Shown: positions 50,537 through 63,800, counted from the first letter of the stretch. The stretch: 64,000 nucleotides of DNA from Lithodes maja (GCA_037953745.1 JBAKBP010007659.1:33720-97719), one strand, 5' to 3'. Translations and numbers: made by a program. Notes: generated by a model from the letters alone, not told the origin.

Positions 50537-52346
50537 TGTTACGATCGGGTCTCGTATAAATCAGTGGCTCTTATACATTGGACTAGACTGGCATAAATGC
50601 AAAAACGGAAACGCTAGATCCAACCCCTGATATATAATCCCGTCGAACAAAGAACACATATACCCTCCAGAGTTATATCTGCAATAGCGGGGTATCTTAA
50701 CTCTCAGTATCTATGTGCTTCCACTATAGGCTGATGTTCTCTGAAACAGCCTATTACCTATAACATATGGTTGCTTAGTTATGGTACACAAGGAAAAGAT
50801 AGTTAACTTAATTAAATCACAAGAGTGATCTAATGCAAACAAGAAGAAGGTTTCCTTAACGTTACTTTAATCAATAATATCTGTCACTCCTTTATGAAAG
50901 AAAGTGTTGTAAAGTCCTCAAGCACCGAACAAGGAATCTTTTGAATAATGTCGGATGCTACTAAGAAGAACGTATCGGAAATGGAACCACAAAATAGCAG
51001 GAGGCAGGACAATGCACGTGTAGGCTAAATACACGAAAAGGCTGGACCTATAATGTTATTGGACACAAGAATATTATAAGCGGTGCAACAGTAATAATGC
51101 TCGCCACGAAAAAGTAGTACTCCTATTAACAAAACCGGTCTATGCTGGTTGTGTCTCTCTACAGTAACCTAGACCTCAAAATGCTTGTGTAGAAATAATG
51201 GGTATGCATAAAAGAGTATATGATCTAATCCAGCTAATGTCTACCCGGGTTAACAAAGTCTAGCTGGGATGCGCAAAGGTACAGAATTCTGGTGGAGCAA
51301 GGCAGCTCCTAGCCTAGTGTGGACCTTGGGTCTGTGCGGCCTGATTACGTTAATATGAAGGGGGTGCTCTCTTGAGGACTCTCGATCACAAGTATCGAGT
51401 ATCCTCCTGGCGACCCTCAAAAGTAAAAGCAAATAGAGTTAGAACAGTGTTGGGTGGATTAGGCAAGCAGCCCTCACGCACTACACAGTCTAAACTCCAA
51501 GGTACACAGACAAAAGATCCACCCAGGTAACCCACAGAATCCGTAGTGTCGTGCAGCTCAAAAGTAGCCTACATACAGTGAAAACACCAACAGCAAGGTA
51601 CCTGATCCCTAGTCTAGCATTATTTAACCCTGTAGAAACATTAGTGATTGATGGAGACAGTCCGAGCAATACAATCTTCCAAAAAGACAATGACTATCTT
51701 CAACCTTAGCCTAGTACATAAGAAATGTGAGATCCAGCATATAATACAGTCTGGCCACCAATTCAAGGTGTGGATGCAGGGAACCAGAGGGAGATTGATA
51801 TTAATAAAAGGTGAGGAAGTAGTGGAAATGATAGAGGCAGTAGAAGAGAAAGATTCTAAGACAAGAGTGTGGAACAGTTCAAGGGAGATGCTTAGAGTAT
51901 GCTGTCTGGGACGGATCTGACCAGGATATTTCCAGGGACCGCATGGGTGGAGTCCCAGTTCGCAGGAATGGCACGAGGGCGCGCGACAGTCGCCCAGTAA
52001 GCAGCCGCCTAGTAGGCCGTGTTAGGCAGGAGGTAACGAATCCCACGAGGCCTATGTAAGGGGGCCGGCCACGCGCCACACTCACTACCAAGTCACACCA
52101 CCTGGTCTCTCTCTCTCTCCCGCTCGCCTTCCCATCATTCAATTACTTAACACAATACTTTCAATTGACTAAATAAAATAGAAAGGATTGTGAGACGAAA
52201 ACAAAGAACAGTTCTGAACTGTCTGCAACACAAGCTTTCTCGAGAAGGAAAGTACACAATGATAGGTAGACTGTAGCTACATTCTCTGCCCTGGCGAGCC
52301 CTAGCGAGTAAGCCATGCGGTTCTGGGGGAAGCGGTGAGCGTCACA
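50537..52346 (-). repeat. 5' LTR of copy B (1810 bp)
   Basis: TGTTACGATCGGG at the left and GAGCGTCACA at the right on the plus strand. Closely matches the 3' LTR apart from the MITE. Confidence 0.93.
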
Positions 52347-52350
52347 ATAT
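52347..52350. repeat. 4-bp target duplication of gypsy copy B, right
   Basis: ATAT, matching 43462-43465. Confidence 0.75.
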
Positions 52351-52449
52351 AATAATTTGATTGAGCATATCTTATCATTTAAGTGACTGTTGGGAAGTTG
52401 ACGAAAATGTGTTCTACTTGTATGCATAGTTGGTAGGATTTTAATCTCT

Positions 52450-53130
52450 CCTAGCAATCCTGATCCTTCACAAATGTTATTTTGCTAGTGAAGGAGCGCT
52501 GGATCCCCTCCAAGGTTTGTTTCTCCCCGTATATCCAGGGACTCTAAAACTGACAGCAGTATTCTAAAAGAGGTATCACCAAGGCCTTGTACAAGGTAAG
52601 CTTAGGTTCCCAATGATATTCTAAAAGAGCTATCACCATGGCCTATCGTAGGTGCCAACTCTCGTGTTTTAAAGGTATGGTACGTAATATCCAGCCAACC
52701 TGGGCTCTGGCCTTTTGAACAACTGTTTGGATGTGCTTGCTGAGGGTAGCATCATGACTCATTAGAACACCCGGGTCTAGCACATGGTTATTGTGTTGCA
52801 TTAGGGAGCCATCATTTGCAGTATAGTTCGTTTTTTCATATCTAACCAAATCAAATGTAGTGCTGTTGAATGCTATAATTGTTGTCTCAGCCCAAGAATA
52901 CAAACTGGATAGGTCGGAAATAAATGTATCTACATTTTCTGCTGATTTGGTATATTTTATTACCCCTGTGCCATCAGCACAGGAAGAGATGAGTGGAGGG
53001 TATCATGGTCAATACCAGTTATATGAACAAGGAAAAGCAGTGGCCCCAAATCAGAGCCTTAGGAAACACCATTGTAGAAGTTGGAATCACAGGAGAGGAC
53101 ACCAACCACAGCAACACACTGTTTCCTATC
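52450..53130 (-). pseudogene. Old LINE-A-like relic (RT)
   Basis: The open piece 52643-52903 resembles the RT C-terminal half of LINE-A (YSWAETT against YHWAENN, HDATLSKHIQ against SDATFTKHIQ, GWILRT). Broken frames continue RT to about 53120. It is much more diverged than the two LINE-A copies. Confidence 0.78.
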
Positions 53131-53336
53131 CTTGTGGATTCACATTCAAACACACACACACACACATACACACACACGTCCATCAGGCAACAATGTATCT
53201 TGCAGCACTCATGTATACCCCAGGCCAACACACAGGTTTTTCCTAGCACTATCCTTGCGCCATCTCAGATCACTCAAAAGATTCAATGCTTTCAGAAATG
53301 GGTTCGGTGCATTCCAGGTAGGCGATATGAAGAGTG

Positions 53337-53397
<61 letters not shown>

Positions 53398-53513
53398 TAG
53401 GGATAGGATATTGAATTACAAATATACAGTAAGAAAGAATGAAAATAATACAAGAAAACTTATTAAACAAATTATATGAAAATTACAACCGCAATAACAC
53501 TAATATTTTGCTA

Positions 53514-53591
<78 letters not shown>

Positions 53592-53718
53592 TCTCAATAG
53601 CTGCCAGAGCTGAGGTATGGAATAGAGAAAGTTAACCCATTGTCGAGTCTCGCCCGCTAACCCTCCCTAGCACAGATGAAATAAGTAGTAGTAGTAATAG
53701 AAGTAGTAGTAGTAGTAG

Positions 53719-53754
<36 letters not shown>

Positions 53755-54279
53755 TTTGTGAGAGTGAGAGCGGGGATGGGAGGCGGGGAACGAGTTAGGG
53801 TGTGCAGATTGAGAAAATTTCCATGGAAAGAGAGCGAAAATATTTTAGCCTGTCTATTATGTTTGTATTTACTCTAGTTTTACTCTAATTGTATTCTAGT
53901 TGTGGTAGTTGTGTGTGTGTACGTGTGTTTGTGTGTGTGTGTGTGGTTGTGTGTGTGTGTTTTAGGGTTATTTGAATGTAAGGATATACTAACATATTTT
54001 TGTATTATTATTTATTTTTGTCTGGATCATTTATTAAGTGCTTGTTGTGTGAGTGATTTATGTGAATCCCTGTGCATAAATACATGCGAGTTTGTATGTG
54101 GAGAGAACAAAATCATGTATTGGGTGCTTATTCGTATATTTCAGAGTCTGTTCATATAGGAATTCAAACGCTATTGTTTAGAAACAAGTCTAACTAGAGG
54201 GGCACTCGGTAGAGCATATACCTCCGCCTATGTTGATTTGTCATAAAATAAACTTAAATGCTCAACAATGACACTAGTA
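53131..54279. repeat. Cluster of microsatellites
   Basis: (CA)n near 53149-53178; (GA)n 53341-53396; (CT)n 53516-53595 with two CTAT breaks; (AGT)n then (GA)n 53683-53750; (GT)n with interruptions 53911-53960. No coding region recognised between them. Confidence 0.9.
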
Positions 54280-54715
54280 CGACATAATATTTTTGTCCTA
54301 TGCATATGAAGGAGACGAAAGGAAGGCTGCCTGTAACGAGTGTCTCCCTCAAAGTCAAAAGAGTGACAGAGCCAAATTAAAGGAACGTTGGTCAAAATGC
54401 CTGGACACACGAAGTTTAAATCAGTTTAAGTCATAGGATGAAAGAAAGATTGACTGAGGGAGAGAGTTGCAGAGTTCACTTGTTGAGTAGAAGAAAGACT
54501 GACAAATTTTGGCAATTCTTGGGATGGATAGCTGGACAGCATAGGAGTGGGACTGTGTTGAAAGGCGGGTGCCTTGCACTCACCGCAAGGGAGGGGGTGT
54601 GCACTGCGTGAGCTCTGAAGAACACTTATTGTTGTAAGAGCGATAGCAGAGTGAAATATAATCAACCTTGCGGCGTGTAAAAAGAGATTGTAGGGAACTA
54701 GTATGATCCAGATTG
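54280..54715 (-). pseudogene. LINE-D fragment, copy 2
   Basis: Matches 24690-25100 in the same orientation (plus-strand landmarks AGTGCCTCCC/AGTGTCTCCC, AAATGCCTGGACACACGRAG, GAGAGAGTT). It is the end of an RT ORF plus 3' UTR. No poly(A) tail is visible. Confidence 0.78.
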
Positions 54716-54976
54716 CCTTCTAAATTAAATCACTTTGTCCATGGCACATATCCCATGTGCCCACCAAATTTCTTGAAAATCGGTTCATAACTTTGTGAGA
54801 TATCTTCTTTACAGACAAACAAACGGAGGCGATAACATTGCTTCCGTCCAACTTAATTGATAACACCAAAATAGTGTAGGATCTTATTTAGCGAGCATAT
54901 AAATACATGTCAAACCTCTCCAACAATTTTCTCTGCTAGAATTTTACTCAAATCCCGTATAATTATACTGTATATA

Positions 54977-55020
<44 letters not shown>

Positions 55021-55405
55021 CATCATCGATTAATAAATCTTGATGCAGCAGTAGCAACAGTGTTCGGGTTGTTGTTAAACCATGGGGGTGCAGTGAGTTT
55101 TTACGGACACAATTTTATGATCCAAATTTAGAATACATTGTGCTCTCTAGTGTATCAAGTCATAAAGTGTAAATACGTGTGTCAGACTTGTATGAGAACA
55201 ACTGTGACTCCGGCAGATTATGTAAGTACCGAAGTGTGGTGCTCATGAGTACGGTAGGACCTCCACTATACAGTTCTGGTCCTGACGCTCAAAGAAAATT
55301 TAATACTGTGTTGGTCCCACGCAGACTTTTGATGAATAGTGAGGCAGCAAAAATAGTCTCGGGTGCGAGGAGGGAAAATACTTGAACTCACTCCGATTTG
55401 TTTTG

Positions 55406-55408
<3 letters not shown>
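54716..55408. other. Gene-free stretch with (AT)n
   Basis: A (TA)n run of about 55 bases ends at 55018. The preceding part (54740-54850) contains wording seen in many retroelement 3' ends, but I cannot assign it. No gene seen. Confidence 0.55.
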
Positions 55409-55489
<81 letters not shown>

Positions 55490-55490
55490 C
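55409..55490. repeat. (GA)n at the 3' junction of LINE-B copy 4
   Basis: GA dinucleotides with three AAAG interruptions, directly joined to the LINE-B tail at 55491. On the LINE strand this is (CT)n. Confidence 0.95.
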
Positions 55491-55706
55491 TACAAAGGAG
55501 TACAAAGGAAATCAAGCAACAACAGATCTAGTGACCCTTCTAGGCTGCTTGTCCTCCAAAACACTGAGGATCAAGTGTCCAAACAGTGGTTTAGAGTGGG
55601 TAAGGGAACATTGGAAAGGGAACTACTGCCCTGCCACTAACGTGGCAGGACTAGGAAGTTAGTAGGGGACATATGGGTTAGTAACTGAGGGGAGGATAAA
55701 ATAAAG

Positions 55707-58156
55707 TTATTCATTTACAAACGCAGTTAGTCGCGGGTTTGATGCGAGATATTTGTCTAAGCGGAATTTAAATGAATCAACGGTGCTGCAGTCTATAACG
55801 TCTCGGGGAAGCCCATTCCACAAGTTGACAACTCGATTGAAGAAGAAATTCTTAGATTCGTGTGAGTTAAAAGATTTACCAATAATTTTGCAACCGTTTC
55901 CCCGCGTGTAATTAGATTGGTCGATAGTGAAGTACTTACTACAGTTCATATTGTCGATGCCTTTGATGATTTTGAACACTTGAATTAAGTCACCTCTTAA
56001 TCTGCGCTGGGTTAAAGGAAATAGATTTAATTCTCTAAGACGCTCTTCGTATGGCTTGTTCTTTAGGCTAGGTATCATTTTGGTAACTCTACGTTGAACT
56101 CGTTCTAGCTTGTTTATGTCTTTTTGGTAATAAGGGCACCAGCATTGAACGCAGTATTCCAGAAGAGGGCGGACTAAGGAATTGTAAAGGGTTAGGATTA
56201 CGTCTTTGGATTTATGCTCAAATGATCTGCCTATAAAGCCAATTATTTTGTTTGCCTTCTTAACAACTTCTGAACATTGTTGACTCGGTTTTAGGTTACT
56301 CGATATTGTTACTCCCAGATCGGTTTCTAATTTACATTCTTAAGCTGAGTGCCATTCATCGAATAGTTTGCTTTCTCATTTAGGTATCCGATATGTAGTA
56401 CTTTACATTTATCCGCATTGAAACTCATTTGCCAAATTTGGGCCCAATGTGACAATTTATCTAGATTGTGTTGCATATCATCAACTTGATCTTTTGAGAG
56501 TACGCTATTTGCAATTTTTGTATCGTCAGCAAATTTTGAGATTGTACAGGTGAGACCCTCATCTATGTCGTTGATGTAAATTAGAAAGAGAATTGGTCCT
56601 AGTACTGATCCCTGGGGTACCCCGCTACTTACATTGGTCCATTTAGATGCCTTACCGTTTATGACTACTCTTTGCTTTCTGTCGCTGAGCCAATTTTCTA
56701 TCCATTTCAACACACCGTCTTGTATTCCATGCGCTTTTAGTTTTATCAGTAAACGTTTGTGGGGAACTTTGTCAAAGGCCTTTTGAAAATCAAGGAATAT
56801 AATATCTACAGCTTTACTCTCATCGTAGAGGTTGAGGATATCGTGGAAGAAGTCTAAGAGGTTTGTTAAACAGGAACGTTTTTTACGAAAGCCGTGTTGA
56901 GTATCTTTAAGTATGTTTATTTTCCTCTAAGTGATTTACGAGTCTGTCTCTTATGACCGTTTCTAGCATTTTACATACAACTGAGGTTAAGCTAATTGGA
57001 CGATAGTTACTAGGTAGGGATTTGCTGCCTTTTTTGAATATCGGTGTTACATTGGCTAGCTTCCACTGATCAGGCATAGTTCCAGACTGCAAGGATTTAT
57101 TGAATAGTAATGTCAGTGGTTTGGAGAGCTCATCCTTAGCTTCCTTTAGAACTCTAGGCGAGATTGTATCAGGTCCAGGCGTTTTATTTACCTTGAGTTT
57201 ATCTAAACAATTCAATACTTCTCTCTCTGTAACGGTGATATTGCTTAGAACATCTGAATTATCAATCTGAATCGGCGATGGTGTAGGGATATCACTGAGG
57301 TCTTCTGTTGTAAAAACTGATGCAAAGAAGGTATTGAGGGCATTACTCATTTGTACTTCGTCTTTGGTGTATTCTCCATTTTCATCGACTAATTCTATAG
57401 TTATATCAGAAAGAAAAAAGTAGTTACTTCAACTGTTGGACCAACAGTTGAAGTAACTACTTTTTTCTTTCTGATATAACTATAGAATTCTTTTGGGCTT
57501 GTTTTACTTTGATTCGCAATATGTAACTCTAGGCTCTTTTTACTTTGCTTAACTTTTTGGCTTTGCGTCGTAGCTCTACAAATTTCACCCGTTCTTCGTC
57601 ATTTTGTGAGGATTTTAATCTATCATTAGCAAATTTTTTAGCAAGCAGGCAGTTTGAAATATCTTTATTCCACCATTTGGGCTTATTATTATGGCCTGGA
57701 CGCCGTATTTTCGATGGTATGCAGTCTTGCACTGCTTTTAGGTAAGTGGTTTCGAATAACTTCCAAGATGTATTTATGTCGTTATTGTTAATTAAAAAGC
57801 TCCAGTCAGTTTCTTTAAACATAGCTCTAAGTTTATGAAAGTTTGCTTTCTTGAAATTAGGGACTTTTTCGATGCTACTATTTGGTTCGTTACTAGTAAA
57901 GTTTAAAGTGAAAGTTATCGTACGATGGTCGCTGTTACTGAATTCATCACCAACATTCAAATTCTCTATTAATTCTTCTTTTGTTGCAAGTACAATGTCA
58001 AGAACGTTATTACCACGGGTCGGTGTTCGAACAAATTGATAAAGCGAACTCTCTTGCAAGTTCGTATACAAGTCATGTCCGGAGTGTGAAGTAAGAGTAT
58101 CGCCCCACTTGGCCACAGGTATATTAAAGTCGCCAAAAAATATGGTATCTTGTGAG
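55707..58156 (-). pseudogene. LINE-B ORF2, copy 4 (broken)
   Basis: Open segments: endonuclease C-terminal part 57529-58116 with SDHRTITF; RT fingers 56907-57350; palm 56327-56713 with GVPQGSVLGP and FADDTKI; C-terminal 55707-56078. Breaks: a five-base loss near 56327, an extra T near 56917, and an inverted duplication at 57391-57489 that disrupts the EN-RT linker. Confidence 0.9.
57391..57489. repeat. 49-bp perfect palindrome in LINE-B copy 4
   Basis: Arms 57391-57439 and 57441-57489 are exact reverse complements around a single A at 57440. The right arm is ordinary LINE-B sequence (compare 31930-31978); the left arm is an extra inverted copy replacing a few bases of the linker. Confidence 0.95.
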
Positions 58157-60012
58157 TGTGACGCATGCCGAGTATGAGCATGCTGTACAGAACGCTCAGT
58201 CAGACCCCACTCTCGCTAGGATCGTCAGGGCAGGAACTTTGGCTGTAGTCCGTGTAGAGTTTCCTAACTCAGTTTATGTGAGCCGTTGTACTATAAGTAT
58301 TATAATTATGTATTTTGTTTTCTTCTAAGTCAACGAGTTCTATTTTATATCATTAGATATAAGTATTGTGTGTGGACTTATATATAATGATGAGAAGAGA
58401 GAGAGTTATGTAACGACGGCCAGTGAGCGCGCCACGAGGTAGGTAGGCCTCCCTCCCTCCTCCCTCCTCCCTCCTCCCTCCTCAAGCGCGTGGGAAATCC
58501 TTTGTCGATCCCAGATTGAGAGAGAATATGACGTAATGATTGTCAGTGGGCGGTCCTTAGTAGTTTGCGATATGCCGCTAGAGGGCCGAGTATAAAAAGG
58601 AGAGGTCCTCGCCACAATTCTTTAGAACTCATCAGGCAGAGCGACTTCTCATATCCCTTGCAACTATCCATATTCTTCCGACTGATGTGAACTTTCTCTA
58701 CTCTCTGAACAGCCTATCTTCTTCTCTTCTCGTCCCTTTTTAACCCATGATCCCTTTGGTGCAGATTTAGTCAGCCAAAGTATTATCGCTTGAGTTCTCA
58801 CGAGATATATGCCTGTTAGATAGCCTATTTTGGAAGGGATAACTAGAATAGGATTGATTGATGTTTGTTGCACTCGTATATGCATTTCCCTGTGTACGAT
58901 TATCCATGTTCCTGTTTTCTGCTGGTTTAGGTAATGCTAGACTGGGATAAGGTTTCGGGAGTTGTGATTTCCTATGAGTACTAGGTTTTGGTTGAACCGG
59001 TACAATTGCAACGGAGACGTGGGAAGCCTAGGTGGTCTTTCTGACTGTGTACCTTGAGAGTTTAGCACTGTGTTGCGAGTGAGGGCTTTTGCCTCTGCCA
59101 CCCAACACTGTGCTATCTCGTTTGCTTGACTTTGAGAGGATCGCCAGGAGAGAACCAGATACTAGTGATCTGGATCTCTCAAGAGAGCATCCCGTCAATT
59201 AACGTAATTTGGCCGCACAGTCTTAAGGACCTCGCTAGGCTACGAGCCGCTTGCTCAGCCATTGTTTCCTAACCTTAGATATCCCAGCTAGACTTTGCTC
59301 GACCAGCAGATACAGCATAGTATTGAAGCTTCTCCTTATGTATGTTATTGTTTATGCACTATTGATTTCATGTGTGGCACGCATAGCTACTTTAGAGATT
59401 AGTGGCCCCCGAGCACAATCCTAGTAGGCTATTGCCAGTGCATTGTCGGAGTACTTCTTTTATATGTTTGCCATTTACTACTGTCTATTCTTATAATTCT
59501 TCTTATGTCAATTTAAAGCCTTTAATATTAGTTAATTGCCAGTGTGTTACTTATTGAATTGCTGTTCAAAATCCGATACTTACTTCTTACGAGTATTCGA
59601 GAAGCATCTAACTTTATCAGAAGATTCCTTGCTTGATGCTCGAGGACTATTGTTTAACGTAACGTAATAGTGCCGATCCGAAGTAGAGGGTGGAGGACTT
59701 CTTAAGTTCTTAGTCAAGGGTGGATTACTTCGGCTTCGGCCAACACTATTCTTTAGTGTTGTAGTACTTTCTTCTTTGTTTGATTGTTGACCCGACTAGA
59801 TAACTCCCGTCTTGTTATTAGTCTGTTGTGTGAAACGCTAGTACCGAGTTCTTGTATACCCCGTTATAGCAGATAGAACTCTGGAGGGTAGTGGCGTTTT
59901 TTGTTCGGCTGGCAGTACTCTGGGGTTGGGATCGTGTGTTTCCGTTGTGGCAGCGAGCCATACTCGAGTCCTGTGTAAGAGCCCTAGTGTACCCGAGTGC
60001 CCGGTCGTAACA
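58157..60012 (+). repeat. 5' LTR of copy D (1856 bp)
   Basis: TGTGACGC...CGGTCGTAACA. Homologous along its length to the LTRs of copy C with scattered substitutions and indels. The TATA box is at 58591-58600; the CRE is degraded to TGACGTAA. Confidence 0.95.
58591..58600 (+). promoter_or_regulatory. LTR TATA box, copy D
   Basis: TATAAAAAGG after GGGCCGAG, matching 15431-15440. Confidence 0.7.
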
Positions 60013-60014
60013 AA

Positions 60015-60032
60015 TGGCGACCTTGCTTAGGA
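60015..60032 (+). other. tRNA primer-binding site of copy D
   Basis: TGGCGACCTTGCTTAGGA two bases after the LTR, identical to copy C. Confidence 0.8.
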
Positions 60033-60225
60033 TTTTGTGAACAGTATAATTTTTTGCAGAGTTGTACAACATTTGTTTGTTCGTACTTTAGCGTACATAT
60101 TGAAGAATATTTTTTTTTGTAAGGCAATTAGGAGAGCATTTAAGAGACTCCAGTTAATTTAGTAATTAGTGCTTACATAAGGGAGTTTAACACTTTTGTC
60201 TCGAGAATTTTTTGTGAACTTCAGT

Positions 60226-60822
60226 ATATCGTGCCCTAGTACTGACGAGGAGCGAGAGATGCCATTTGAGGAGGTGCCGTTAGTAACTAGTGAGGAGGAT
60301 GCTAGACTTTTTGTGAGTAAGCGGTGCCACGTGACGGAGGGGAGGCTGACGGGGGTGGATATTTATGGCTTGCACCTGATAGCCAAGGTTTTGGGCAGAT
60401 CCAATGTAGTAGGGATGTCCAAGGGGGAGCTGATTTCCTGGGTGTTGCGTGGGCGACATGGGGTTTCGGAGGAGAGGGCGTTTGGGGGGGTTCCTCCCCA
60501 GATCCCCTCTCACTCGACTCCCACAGTGCCGTCCACTCAGTTGCCGGAGGTTAGCACTCTCCCACAGAGGGATGAGAATTGGAAGATTGGAGTGCCCTCG
60601 GGCGGTGCGTATGGTGGTTCCCCAGTTCTTGCCCCCCCTCCTTCAGTAGTGGCAGCTCCCTCTTCCTGCCTGTCTCCAGATATGATATTTAAACTTGAGC
60701 TTGCTAAAATTGAGGCTAGGAGGCAGGAGAATGAGACTAGGAGGCAGGAGAATGAGACTAGGAGGCAGGAGAATGAGACTAGGAGGCACGAGGCTGAGCT
60801 TAGGTACGACTCAGAGAAGTAA
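60226..60822 (+). pseudogene. gag N-terminus of copy D (start lost, early stop)
   Basis: The gag ATG of copy C is ATA here (60226-60228). The frame then follows copy C to TAA at 60820-60822, where C has TAT (Tyr). It encodes the acidic N-terminal domain, Pro/Ser linker and three RRQENET-type 7-residue repeats. Upstream in-frame TTG (60196) is the only alternative start. Confidence 0.9.
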
Positions 60823-63800
60823 TGTGCTCAAATAGATTTAGATAAGACTCGTGCAGAGTCGACAGGGATTCGGATGGGCCGTGAGGGCCAAGTAAGAGAG
60901 CAGTCCTTGTCCCACTTAGTCAAATTGGTGCCGGCATTTAGTGAAACTGAAGTCACAGAATTTTTTAATCGTTTTGAGAAGAAGTGTAGGGAGCATAATT
61001 GGCCTGAAGAGAAGTGGGCAGCTCTAGTCTCCTCAAGACTTACGGGTAAGGGTCTGAAGGCTTATGATGCACTACCTTTAGAGTCTTGCATTGACTACCC
61101 AGAATTGAAGAGAGCTGTCCTACGGGCATACGAGTTGCAACCAGAAACATATCGATTGAAGTTTCGGGGTGTTACGAAGACTAGGGAGGCGACCTTTCTT
61201 GAACATGCCCGGGACTTAAAAGATGCACTTACAAACTGGACACGTTCTGAGAAAGCTGAGACGGCCGAACAGTTGACTGAGCTGTTTCTGCTCGAGCAGT
61301 TTTATAAGTGTACAGGTGCAGAAATGACTTTAACCATTAAAGAAAAGAACCCAAAAACTCTACAGGAGGCAGCTGAGATGGCTGACCTCCGGCTATCACT
61401 AATTCGTGGGTGCGGGTCTGCCCAGCGTAGTGAGGCAGGTAACAAGGGGCGTGACGCCCCACCCCCCCGAGTTAGTGATATACATTATGCAAATAAGTAC
61501 AAGAGCCATGATACCAAGACTGACCACAAGACTAGCACCGTCCCATTTAAGAAGGGGCCGGGCCCTTCCCAGTACCAAGGGAAGCCCAAAGGGGAGTTAG
61601 AGTGTTATCAATGTCATAAAAAGGGGCACTTTGCAAGAGTCTGTCCTAGCAAACCACCTACAGCAGCTGTGTCTTTGGCCTGCAACATTGGTGTGTCTCT
61701 GAAGTCTTCTGAGTTTGCCCGGGGCAGTTCGTCAGAGGCTGAGGCACAGCCAGTGCAGAAGCACCTGGGAGGCTCGAACCCTGCTCAGGATGTTTTTTGC
61801 GACCATAGAGGACGGGGTTGCGTGATGTGGGCGGGGCGCAAGCATGGAGTAGAGGTCTTGCGTGATACAGGTGCTTCCCAGACTTTGATGAAAAACTTGA
61901 CTGGCTACCCTATAAATGCGGCTCGGGTGGTAGTGGTGCAGGGTATTAATGCAACTCAGTCATACCCGCTGGTGCGGTTGGAGTTGGAGGTGGATGGTGT
62001 GGCACGTGAATTGGATGTTGGGATTGTGGAGAAACTGCCAGTGGAGGGCGTCGACCTTCTTCTCGGCAACGACTTTGCAATGCCCGCTTCTGAGGTTCTA
62101 CCCTTAGTCGTTGCCGAGAGGCCGGCCGACGTGAGTAGGGAAGAGCGAGAGTGGGTCGAGCGGTGCCAGGCACAACCCATGGCGTGTGCTGTCACCCGAG
62201 CTCGGGCAGCTAAAGTGTCACAGCCTAGTCCTCCGTCTTCAGACCAGCAGAGGAACGATCAACAGGAGGAGGCTAAAGCTGGAGTTGGTTTTAAGAGTTT
62301 TGACTCGGCGGCTCTCCTGGGTGATTCAGTATTAGCACCATTACTTAGTTCTGGAGTAGCCCCTGGGCCTGTCATCGAGAGTGACGAGGCTGGGCATGAC
62401 GAGTCTCCACGACAGCAACGTTATGAACATCGAGAGAGACAGAGGGAGCAGCCCAGTATCGGGGAGGGTCATGCATTGCTCCGGGAGCAGTTAGATCGCT
62501 TGGCACCCTCAGATATACGTCGGTTGCAGCTGGAGGACCCTGAGCTCCAAACGTGTGCTAATGGAGCTGTGGAGCTCGACGAGGACGGTGATGCACAGCC
62601 GGGAGATTTTTTTTATTTAGATGGCATCCTCTATCGGCGTTTTCAAGACCCTAACCGTAGCTGGAAAAAGGGGTCCGGAGTAGTGGACCAGTTGGTGGTG
62701 CCGCGGGAGTGCAGGGATAGCCTACTGAGTTTGGCGCATGACACACCGCTGGCAGGACATTTGGGGGTAAGAAAAACGGTGGCGGCTTTGGGGAAGTTGT
62801 TTTGGTGGCCGGGGATGAAGTCTCATGTGCAGTCATGGATAAACTCATGTGATATTTGTCAACGGGTCGGGAAACCAAACCAAGTTATTCCTAAAGCTCC
62901 GTTGCACCCTATTCCTGTAATTGGGCCACCTTTTAGTAAGATTGTTGTTGACATGGTTGGTCCACTCCCTCCCACAAAGGCTGGTAATAAATTTTTGTTA
63001 ACCATCATGGATGTTGCCACTAGATACCCCGATGCATACCCCATGAAAAACGGCATGGCTAAGACGGTAGTCAGTAACTTGTTGTGGTACTTTTCAAGGT
63101 ACGGGTACCCGGAGGAGATTCAGTCTGACCAGGGGTCCAATTTCACCTCCAATCTCTTTAAGCAAACAATGCAACAGCATGGGATACGGGCGGTGGTATC
63201 GTCAGCGTATCACCCTGAGAGCCAAGGGGTGCTTGAGCGGTGGCATGCCACCCTTAAAAGCATGCTCAGGTGTTATTGTGCTGACAACGGAAGAGATTGG
63301 GATCTTGGATTGCCGTATGTACTGTTTGCTGCTCGGGAAGTGCCTGGTGAGAGCCTGGGATCTAGTCCAAACGAGCTGATTTTTGGACACCGCGTCAGGG
63401 GCCCCCTTAATATGCTGCGGGAAATTTGGGAAGGAACTGTGCAGCCTTGTTCCTTGTTAAAGTATGTGTTTGAAAGCCGTGAGCGCATGCTTAAGAGTCT
63501 GGAGATGGCAGGTCGGAATTTAACAGGATCACAAGCTTTAATGAAGGACAGGTATGATCGCAAAGTGAAGCTCCGGAAGTTCATTGTAGGACGAGAGGTA
63601 TTAATTTTGTTGCCTTTGGTTGGTCACCCCTTGTCTGCGAAGTATACTGGACCCTATAAAATTGTGGAGAAAATTTCGGACCTAGATTACCTTGTTGCCA
63701 CTCCAGACCGGAGGAAAAAGAACCAGTTATGTCACGTGAACCTGATAAAAGAGTATGTGAGGCGCCCCTCTGAGCCACTCACTGTCCCTGTGTTGGCTTG

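Larger units (their letters stand above)
43466..52346 (-). mobile_element. Ty3/gypsy LTR retrotransposon, copy B (complete ends, 8881 bp)
   Basis: Minus strand: 5' LTR (50537-52346), primer-binding site (50517-50534), broken gag, a long open gag-protease-RT-RNase H frame, polypurine tract (45520-45531), 3' LTR (43466-45519) holding a MITE. ATAT flanks both ends. Same subfamily as copy A. Most of integrase is deleted. Confidence 0.95.
55491..58156 (-). mobile_element. LINE-B copy 4, cut by gypsy copy D
   Basis: The tail starts at 55491, the stop is at 55707, RT and part of the endonuclease follow, and the copy ends at 58156 in the GDFNLP region, where the LTR of copy D begins. The upstream part presumably lies beyond copy D, outside the window. 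No 7-bp GAAGAGC duplication, unlike copies 1 and 3. Confidence 0.9.
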
